This document shows, in pieces, positions 10,146-22,393 of a stretch of 64,000 nucleotides of DNA. The DNA lies in NCBI GenBank assembly GCA_004293445.1, contig RDYP01000017.1:18443-82442 (forward strand), read 5' to 3'. This stretch comes from Verrucomicrobiota bacterium (GTDB taxonomy: Bacteria > Verrucomicrobiota > Verrucomicrobiia > Verrucomicrobiales > Akkermansiaceae). Position 1 is the stretch's first letter; every line of letters begins with the position of its first letter. The translations under genes and the position numbers were made by a program. The notes under the pieces were generated by a model. It saw nothing but the letters and a program-made list of their open reading frames with translations. It ran no database searches and had not been told where the DNA came from.

Positions 10146-10574
10146 TCAGGGCTTGCGGCCTTCTTCGACGTCCATGAGGTCGAAGAAGGTGAGCAGGTCA
10201 TCGCGTTGGGAAAGTCCGGCTTCCTCCTTGCTGAGGAGGAGGCTCGGTGTGCCGGTGTCGCGCCAGCCGCGTTTTTGCATGAAGGTGTTCCAGACCTCGA
10301 TCTGCTCGGCATCGGGCCGACGTCCTGCGGCGAGGCAGCGTTCGAGGATTTCTTCATCCGAGCCACCGGCCCGCACGCTGGCGGTGAAGGTTTCCCAAGA
10401 AATGCCGAGGAAACGGCAGAATCGGTCGTCGAAGGTGCGCTTGCCGGGAATCAACCCGATGTGGTAGCCGGTTGGCAATTTGCCGGCATCGTCCAGCCGG
10501 ACCTTGTCGATCAGGCGCGCGACGAGGACGATGCCCGAGACGCATGCGTGGGGGCTGCGGATGGGGAAAGACAT
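10146..10574 (-). CDS. DUF5069 domain protein
   Basis: MSFPIRSPHACVSGIVLVARLIDKVRLDDAGKLPTGYHIGLIPGKRTFDDRFCRFLGISWETF pattern of the DUF5069 family. Confidence 0.7.
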   Translation of the reverse strand: MSFPIRSPHACVSGIVLVARLIDKVRLDDAGKLPTGYHIGLIPGKRTFDDRFCRFLGISWETFTASVRAGGSDEEILERCLAAGRRPDAEQIEVWNTFMQKRGWRDTGTPSLLLSKEEAGLSQRDDLLTFFDLMDVEEGRKP

Positions 10575-10626
10575 GGCGACGACGCTTTGGCTGAGCCGAA
10601 ATGAATGCGAGTGACGAATCGCGGCA

Positions 10627-12787
<2,161 letters not shown>

Positions 12788-12842
12788 TCGTGTGCTGCGG
12801 ACTCTAGGGAGCCCGGGCGGAGTGCCAAGTGAGAAGTGGTGG

Positions 12843-12968
12843 CTACTTTTTTCCGCAGCCGCAGCCGTGGCCGCAGTTCTTGTTCTTTTTCCGGCCTGCT
12901 TTGCTGGCGAGGAAAAGGAGGGCGAGGATCACCGCGGCGAGGGCGGCCCAGGATTGCCAATCGTTCAT
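12843..12968 (-). CDS. FeoB-associated Cys-rich small membrane protein (41 aa)
   Basis: Hand translation, not in the supplied ORF track: MNDWQSWAALAAVILALLFLASKAGRKKNKNCGHGCGCGKK*. One TM helix plus CGHGCGCG tail, adjacent to feoB. Confidence 0.8.
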   Translation of the reverse strand: MNDWQSWAALAAVILALLFLASKAGRKKNKNCGHGCGCGKK

Positions 12969-12969
12969 G

Positions 12970-14853
12970 TCAGAGGAAGATGGAGCCGATTTGGAAGACT
13001 GCAAAGGCGGCGAGCCAGGCGAAAGCGCTCATGAAGACAAACTGGGCGGCGGCCCATCTCCATGAACCGGCCTCGCGGGCGACCACGGCGCTGGTGGGCA
13101 GGCATTGCAGGGCGTAGATGAAAAAGACGAGCAGGGCGAGGATGGCCGGCAGTGTGAACATGGGGCGGCCGTCGGGCCAGGTTTCGGTGGCGAGTTTCTT
13201 GCGCAGCGCGGTCCAGGTTTCCTCGTCGTTTTCGCCCTGCTCGACGCGGAAGAGTTGGGTCATCGATGAGACGAAGACCTCGCGCGCGGCGAAGGAGGTG
13301 AGGATCGCCGTGCCGGTGCGCGCGTCGAGCCCGAGGGGGGCGGCGATGGGTTCGACGATCTTGCCGACGCGGCCCATGGTGGAGTGGGCGAGTTGCTCGG
13401 CGGGGTCGTCGCTGCTGGACTTGGGGTAAGTCTGAGCCGCCCAGAGCAGGATATTGATGGCGAGGATGAGGGTGCCGGCTTTTTGCAGGAAGGACCAGCC
13501 GCGGCCACCGACATGGCGGAAAATGTAGCTCCACTGGGGCGCGCGGTAGGGAGGGAGCTCCAGCATGAAATGGTGTTTGACCTCATCGGGCCCCAACTTT
13601 CCGCGGAGCAGTCGGGCGACGCCGAGTGCGGCGAGGGTGCCAAGGGCGTAGATGGCGAGGAAAATGGCGGCTTGCTCGAAGGTGCTGGCTTTTCCGCTGA
13701 GGAGCATGGGGACGAGCACCAGATAGACCGGGAGGCGGGCGGAGCAGCTCATCCAGGGGGCGACGAAGATGGTCACGAGTCGTTCTTTCGCGGAGTCGAT
13801 GGTGCGGGTCGCCATGATGCCGGGAATGGCGCAGGCGTAGGAGCTGAAGAGGGGCAAGAACGCCTTTCCGCTGAGTCCGGCGCGACCCATCAGGCCGTCC
13901 ATCAGAAAGGCGGCGCGTGCCATGTAGCCGGAGCTCTCGAGAAGGCCGATGAAGAAGAAGAGAAGCAGGATTTGGGGGAGAAAGACGACCACGCTGCCAA
14001 CGCCACCGATGATGCCATCGACGATCAATCCGCGGAGATCGCCGTCGGGCATGAGGGTCGTGACTCGCTCGGCGAGGAGGGACTGCAGGGATTCGATCCA
14101 GCCCATGGGGACGCTGGCGAAGGAAAAGATCGACCAAAAGACCAGTAGCATCAGCCCGATGAAGGCGAGCGCGCCCCAGAGCGGGTGAAGCAACCAGGAG
14201 TCGAGCTTGTCAGAGCGGGTGCTGGAATGGTGATCCGGTCGACGGGCAGCGACTTCGCAGATTTGGAAAACGCGGCTGCGTCGGCGGGCGGCGATTTCTT
14301 CCTCGGGGCCGGACTTCCAGGGGGCCTCTGGGCGGGCGGGAAAGGGGTGGCGGAGTGCTTGTTTGAGTTCGAGCACCCCTTTGCCGACGTTGGCTTGCAG
14401 GGCGACGACCGGGACTCCGAGTTCTTCGGCAAGTTTCGCCGGGTCGAGCCGCAGGCCGACCTGCTCGGCGAAATCGATCATGTTGAGCGCGATCACCACG
14501 GGCAGGCCGAGCTCGATGACTTCGAGGGCGAGGACGAGGTGGCGCTCGAGGTTGGAGGCGTCGAGGACGCAGACCACGAGGTCGGGTCGCGCTTCTCCGG
14601 GAAACTCGCCGAGCAGGGTCTTGCGGGTGATTTCCTGATCGGGGCTGCTGCCATCGAGCGCGTAGCATCCGGGCAGGTCGACGAGCTGGAGTTTGCGGCC
14701 GTGGGGGGTGAAGAATTCGCCGGATTTTCGTTCGACGGTGACTCCGGCGTAATTGCCGGTGCGCTGGGCGGCACCGGTCAGTGCGTTGAAAAGCGTCGTC
14801 TTTCCAGCATTGGGATTGCCGACGAGGGCGATCGTTTCGAGGGGATCGGGCAT
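12970..14853 (-). CDS. feoB: Ferrous iron transport protein B
   Basis: GNPNAGKTTLFNALTG (G1), VDLPGCYAL (G3), ALNMIDFAE (G4), then Gate/nucleoside-recognition TM domains. Confidence 0.96.
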   Translation of the reverse strand: MPDPLETIALVGNPNAGKTTLFNALTGAAQRTGNYAGVTVERKSGEFFTPHGRKLQLVDLPGCYALDGSSPDQEITRKTLLGEFPGEARPDLVVCVLDASNLERHLVLALEVIELGLPVVIALNMIDFAEQVGLRLDPAKLAEELGVPVVALQANVGKGVLELKQALRHPFPARPEAPWKSGPEEEIAARRRSRVFQICEVAARRPDHHSSTRSDKLDSWLLHPLWGALAFIGLMLLVFWSIFSFASVPMGWIESLQSLLAERVTTLMPDGDLRGLIVDGIIGGVGSVVVFLPQILLLFFFIGLLESSGYMARAAFLMDGLMGRAGLSGKAFLPLFSSYACAIPGIMATRTIDSAKERLVTIFVAPWMSCSARLPVYLVLVPMLLSGKASTFEQAAIFLAIYALGTLAALGVARLLRGKLGPDEVKHHFMLELPPYRAPQWSYIFRHVGGRGWSFLQKAGTLILAINILLWAAQTYPKSSSDDPAEQLAHSTMGRVGKIVEPIAAPLGLDARTGTAILTSFAAREVFVSSMTQLFRVEQGENDEETWTALRKKLATETWPDGRPMFTLPAILALLVFFIYALQCLPTSAVVAREAGSWRWAAAQFVFMSAFAWLAAFAVFQIGSIFL

Positions 14854-14860
14854 CGTCAAT

Positions 14861-15112
14861 TCAAGCGACGGCGACCATGACCTGGTTCGCCAGTTCGCGG
14901 CTGAGGGCGAGGCGGGTGCCGCAGACCGAACAGATCAAATTGCGGCCATCGGCCAGTTTGCGGACTTGCAGGCTCTCGCAAAAGCCGAGCTGGCGGAGTT
15001 GCTCACAGGCAGGGCCATTGAGGAAGCGGATGCGAAAGTCGCAGCCGACCTTTGCCTGGCTCAGGCTGAGCAGGCTGTCCGCTTGCAGGTCATTGGCGGT
15101 CGCAAGTCCCAT
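14861..15112 (-). CDS. feoA: Ferrous iron transport protein A (SH3-like)
   Basis: 83 aa next to feoB; LRQLGFCESLQVRKLADGRNLICSVCGTRLALSRELANQVMV. Confidence 0.85.
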   Translation of the reverse strand: MGLATANDLQADSLLSLSQAKVGCDFRIRFLNGPACEQLRQLGFCESLQVRKLADGRNLICSVCGTRLALSRELANQVMVAVA

Positions 15113-15207
15113 TGCGGGGGAATGCTCGTGTAATTGAGACGAATTTGCAACAAGAAAACTGGAGCTTTGGTGGTTGGGGTCGGGGGTCGGGGGGCTGGTT
15201 AATAAAT

Positions 15208-16060
15208 GGTAGGGACTGACCGCTAGGCGGTCCCACTTTACCTGCGGCGGCGGAGGCGGTTCCTTGGCGAGTGCCTCTGCGATCCGCCCTCGGGGGTGAA
15301 AGTCGGCCGGCCCGGCGGTCCAGCCCTACCTTTTTAGGAATGGTAGGGTCCGACTGCCAGGCGGTCCCACTTCACTGGCGGCGGAGGAGGCGGTTCCTTG
15401 GCGGGTGCTTTTGCGATCCGCCCTCGGGGGTGAAAGTCGGCCGGCCCGGCGGTCCAGCCCTACCTTTTTAGGAATGGTAGGGAACGACTGCTAGGCGGTC
15501 CCACTTCACCGGCGGCGGAGGAGGCGGTTCCTTGGCGGGTGCTTCTGCGATCCGCCCTCGGGGGTGAAAGTCGGCCGGCCCGGCGGTCCAGCCCTACCTT
15601 TTTAGGAATGGTAGGGACCGACTGCCAGGCGGTCCCACTTTACCTGCGGCGGAGGAGGCGGTTCCTTGGCGAGTGCTTCTACGATTCGCCCTCGGGGTGA
15701 GAGTCGGCCGGCCCGGCGGTCCAGCCCTACCTTTTTGGGAATGGTAGGGACCGACTGCCAGGCGGTCCCACTTTGCATGCGGCGGCGGAAGAGGCGGTTC
15801 CTCGGCGAGTGCTTTTGCGATTCGCCCCTGGGGTGAGAGTCGGCCGGCCCGGCGGTCCAGCCCTAACTTTTTTGGAATGGTAGGGACCGACTGCCAGGCG
15901 GTCCGACTTTACCGGCGGTGGAAGAGGCGGTTCCTTGGCGGGTGCTTCTGCGATTCGCCCTCGGGGGTGAGAGTCGGCCGGCCCGGCGGTCCAGCCCTAC
16001 CTTTTTAGGAATGGTAGGGACCGACTGCTAGGCGGTCCCACTTTACCGGCGGTGGAAAAG
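15208..16060. repeat. Tandem array of ~134-bp REP/BIME-like units (six complete plus a partial seventh)
   Basis: Units start GGTAGGGaccGActGCcaGGCGGTCCCAC at 15208, 15342, 15476, 15610, 15743, 15879 and 16013; each complete unit ends ...GGCCGGCCCGGCGGTCCAGCCCTACC, an inverted GGTAGGG end. Confidence 0.93.
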
Positions 16061-16087
16061 GCGAGGGATTGGTGGGATAAGAGTCTT

Positions 16088-16178
16088 GTTCGGGGCTGGT
16101 GTTCGGGGCTGGTGTTCGGGGCTGGTGTTCGGGGCTGGTGTTCGGGGCTGGTGTTCGGGGCTGGTGTTCGGGGCTGTG
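16088..16178. repeat. 13-bp minisatellite (GTTCGGGGCTGGT), about 7 copies
   Basis: ttcggggctg recurs at 16089, 16102, 16115, 16128, 16141, 16154 and 16167. Confidence 0.97.
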
Positions 16179-16229
16179 CCCGGGCCAGCAGGCTGGCTCC
16201 GGGAAAGCTGCAGCAGGCTGCAGCAGTCC
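16179..16229. repeat. Twin-hairpin dispersed element, copy 1
   Basis: CCCGGGCCAGCAGGCTGGCTCCGGGAAAGCTGCAGCAGGCTGCAGCAGTCC; near-identical copy at 46069..46120. Confidence 0.8.
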
Positions 16230-16238
16230 AAGGGGGAC

Positions 16239-16700
16239 ATGCTGGTGCGGCTTTATGATTTGCCGGAGAGCGGCGGCCTTTATGCGAAGGTGGGGGCGCA
16301 GGGGATCACGCTGCGGCGGGCCCGGGCTTTTGAGAAACATACGGTCGCTGACTTCGTCCGGACTCATTTTTCGGCGAAGTGGGTGAGCGAGGTCGAGGTG
16401 GCCCTGTCCCGGCAACCGGTGGCTTGTTTCATCGCGACCCATGAGAAGGCGATTCTCGGGTTCGCGTGCTACGACACCACGATGCGTGGATTTTTTGGTC
16501 CGACCGGGGTGGCGGAGTCCGCGCGGGGGACGGGGATCGGTAAGGCGCTGCTGTTCAAGTCGCTGGAGGCCTTGAGAGAATTGGGACACGCGTATGCTTT
16601 CATCGGCGGGGTCGGGCCGTGGGAATTTTATGCCAAGGCCTGTGGCGCGGTGGAAATTCCGGGTAGCGATCCGGGGATTTACGGAGACATCCTGCCCTGA
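16239..16700 (+). CDS. GNAT family N-acetyltransferase
   Basis: MLVRLYDLPESGG...; VACFIATHEKAILGFACYD, GVAESARGTGIGKALLFKSLEALRELGHAYAFIGG matches the GNAT acetyl-CoA motif. Confidence 0.88.
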   Translation: MLVRLYDLPESGGLYAKVGAQGITLRRARAFEKHTVADFVRTHFSAKWVSEVEVALSRQPVACFIATHEKAILGFACYDTTMRGFFGPTGVAESARGTGIGKALLFKSLEALRELGHAYAFIGGVGPWEFYAKACGAVEIPGSDPGIYGDILP

Positions 16701-16763
16701 TGGCCACAAGTCCGGGGAAGATTTTGCAGACAAATCCAGGGTCGGGGGGCATTTTTGACACGC

Positions 16764-17294
16764 ATGGAGATTTCCGCATCGACGGCATGGAAGGCGTGGC
16801 TGGCCGAGTTCGGCCCGCGCCTGCTGCTGTTCGCGCGCGGATGGGCGCCGAGTCGGCACGATGCCGAGGATTTGGTGCAGGAGGCGGTGTTGCGGCTTTG
16901 GCACTATCAGGAAGACAAGGGCGGCGGGGTGCCGGATCTTCCTCTGGCGTTTTCGACGATCCGTTTTTGCGGGCTGAACCATCACCGCTCGGAAAGCCGG
17001 CGGCGAAAGCGTGAGGAATCGATCATCTATCTGAATGACTTCACGGATGTCTGGTTGGATCCTTCGGTGGAGGATGACGAGGACGCCGAGCATTTGCGGA
17101 ATGCGGTGCAGAGGCTGAGTCCGAAGCTGCGCGAGGTGATCACGATGAAGATTTGGGGTGGCTTGACCTTTGCGGAGATTTCGGAGGCCTTGGCCATTTC
17201 CGGGAACACGGCGGCGTCGCGCTATCGTTACGCCTTGGAACAACTGGCGCAGGATATGCGTCGTCTGAAGGAGGAACGTCATGGAATCGCCTGA
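16764..17294 (+). CDS. ECF-type RNA polymerase sigma factor
   Basis: HDAEDLVQEAVLRLW (region 2) and LRNAVQRLSPKLREVITMKIWGGLTFAEISEALAISGNTAASRYRYALEQL (region 4). Confidence 0.93.
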   Translation: MEISASTAWKAWLAEFGPRLLLFARGWAPSRHDAEDLVQEAVLRLWHYQEDKGGGVPDLPLAFSTIRFCGLNHHRSESRRRKREESIIYLNDFTDVWLDPSVEDDEDAEHLRNAVQRLSPKLREVITMKIWGGLTFAEISEALAISGNTAASRYRYALEQLAQDMRRLKEERHGIA

Positions 17295-17763
17295 AGAGTT
17301 GGAAAAAGCCTTGTCGCGTTTGATGCCCTCCGCGCTGAGCGAGGGGGGGCTTCGTTCTCTGGACGAGCTGATCGATGGATTGGCTGCGGGGGAGGATCGG
17401 GTGCCATCAACCCCGGTGAAGGGATTTTCCTGGCAGTGGCTGGCGGGGGGTGCTGCGGCGGCCGCGGCCGTGGTGTTGGCGGTGACTTTCCCTTTCGCCG
17501 CGCCGCAGGATTCGCTCCGCGGGGGCGGGCTTGCGGGGGGTGGGCGCGGAATCGAGAGCGGGATGCTCAAGATCGGGCATTCCGAGCGGGTGGAGGCAGC
17601 GGTGCCGGAAGATTGGCTGTCGGAGAGCGACGGGGTTGCGCATCGTGCCTGGCGACTGCGGGTGGTCGATGTGGAGCGTTTGCAGGACCTTGAGACGGGC
17701 TACGAGGTGAGTGTGTCCCGTCCTCGGGAACAGGTGGTTTTGATGCCGGTGACCGCTTTTTGA
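17281..17763 (+). CDS. Single-TM protein, probable anti-sigma partner
   Basis: Start overlaps the sigma gene end by 14 bp; one TM segment WQWLAGGAAAAAAVVLAVTFPFAAP. Confidence 0.6.
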   Translation: MESPEELEKALSRLMPSALSEGGLRSLDELIDGLAAGEDRVPSTPVKGFSWQWLAGGAAAAAAVVLAVTFPFAAPQDSLRGGGLAGGGRGIESGMLKIGHSERVEAAVPEDWLSESDGVAHRAWRLRVVDVERLQDLETGYEVSVSRPREQVVLMPVTAF

Positions 17764-17768
17764 ATCCG

Positions 17769-18509
17769 ATGAAGCCCGCTCTTTTGTTGTTGTTAGCCTT
17801 GTCCGGACTCGCGCTTGCAGAGAAGTCGGCCACCGATGCCGCTGCGGCGGGTCGGATTCTGCGAGGGGTGGGTCAGGCGCCTTGGTTGGGCTTGAGTGTG
17901 GGGCCTTTGGATGACGCGGTGCGGGCGCAGGTCCCGGAGTTGCCGCTGGGTTTCGGTTTTGTGGTGAGCGCCGTGGAGTCGGGCAGCCCGGCGGAGTCGG
18001 CCGGGCTGCGTCCTTTGGATCTGCTTTGGAAGCTCGACGACCAGTGGATCGCGAACGAGGCCCAATTGTTCGCTTTGTTGCGGTTGCGCCAGCCGGGTGA
18101 GCGGGTGCTGCTCGGGATCTTTCGATCGGGGCAGGCTCTGGCTTTGCCGGTCGCGCTTGGAAATTTGCCAGAAGAACGGATGTTGGCGCGTTTGCCGGAG
18201 GCGGTCCGCCCGGTAGTAGGCGATGTTCCGATGAAAGTGCTGAAGCCTGCCGAGCGCAGTGCTGAGATTGAGACGGTGGATGGCAAGGCGGTGTTGATGC
18301 TGGTGGGTGGACGGGCTGAAGTGCGGATCGTCGGCAGCTCCGGAACCGTCATTTACGAGGGGCCAGTCGCTGGTCCCGAAGGCGTTTCGCAGGTTCCGGA
18401 TCCTTGGAAGCCGCGGGTGGGAGCCTTGGAGCGGGCCTTGGCCCACGCGCTGAAACCATCGGCGCCGAGGCCTCGTGTGGGAGTCGCTGTTTCGGGCGAA
18501 GTGAAGTGA
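17769..18509 (+). CDS. Secreted PDZ-domain protein
   Basis: Signal MKPALLLLLALSGLALA; PDZ-like LGFGFVVSAVESGSPAESAGLRPLDLLWKLDDQWIANEAQLFALLR. Confidence 0.75.
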   Translation: MKPALLLLLALSGLALAEKSATDAAAAGRILRGVGQAPWLGLSVGPLDDAVRAQVPELPLGFGFVVSAVESGSPAESAGLRPLDLLWKLDDQWIANEAQLFALLRLRQPGERVLLGIFRSGQALALPVALGNLPEERMLARLPEAVRPVVGDVPMKVLKPAERSAEIETVDGKAVLMLVGGRAEVRIVGSSGTVIYEGPVAGPEGVSQVPDPWKPRVGALERALAHALKPSAPRPRVGVAVSGEVK

Positions 18510-18572
18510 CGAACTTGAAAAGCTCGGGAAGGGCCTTGCGTTTTCCGGGGCGGCTTCCCATTTTGCCCCGAC

Positions 18573-21801
<3,229 letters not shown>

Positions 21802-21825
21802 GGTGGGGTTCTGACAAAGATTCCG

Positions 21826-21865
21826 AAGGGTCTCCCGTGAAAGCGGGAGGCCCTTTCTTTTTTGG
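21826..21865 (+). terminator. Rho-independent terminator after eno
   Basis: gaaGGGtCTCCCGtgaaagCGGGAGgCCCTTTCTTTTTT. Confidence 0.85.
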
Positions 21866-21867
21866 GG

Positions 21868-22266
21868 ATGGTGGGGATGGGCGGTCCCATTTTGTCTGGT
21901 GCTGCGGAGGCGGTTCATGGGCGGGGTCTTTGGCGTCTCGCCCTCGCGGGGGAAGTGGGCGGGCCCGGCGGTCCCTGCCCTACCTTTGTTAGGTGGGGAC
22001 CGCTGGGCGGTCCCATTTTGTCTGGTGCCGCGGAGGCGGTTCATGGGCGGAGCCTTTGGCGTTTCGCCCTCGTGGGGGAAGTGGGCGGGCCCGGCGGTCC
22101 CTGCCCTACCTTTGTTAGGTGGGGACCGCCGGGCGGTCCCATTTTGTCTGGTGCCGCGGAGGCGGTTCATGGGCGGAGTCTTTGGCGTTTCGCCCTCGCG
22201 GGGGAAGTGGGCGGGCCCGGCGGTCCCTGCCCTACCTTTGTTAGGTGGGGACCGCTGGGCGGTCTG
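21868..22266. repeat. Tandem array of 126-bp REP/BIME-like units (~3 copies plus end fragment)
   Basis: AGGTGGGGACCGCtGGGCGGTCCCATTTTGTCTGG... at 21991, 22117 and 22243 (126-bp spacing), with a variant start near 21868; units end GGGCCCGGCGGTCCCTGCCCTACC. Confidence 0.93.
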
Positions 22267-22393
22267 GGTTCGCAGGATAAGGCTTTTCAGAGCTCTTGCT
22301 TGACCTTGTGGGAAAGGCTTCGCTTTCTGGTGCCGCAGCTCTTTCGAGGAGATAAGTCAGAAAGGTGGATCGCTGCAAAATTGTGTTATCGCC

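Noticed and set aside
15208-16060. CRISPR array
   Set aside because: Whole ~134-bp units are repeated including their interiors; there are no short direct repeats with unique spacers and no cas genes.
16005-17570. Antisense 521-aa ORF with PNTSPEHQPRTPA repeats, and plus-strand GWCSGLVFGAGVR peptides
   Set aside because: Products of the 13-bp minisatellite read in all frames plus antisense of the GNAT and sigma genes.
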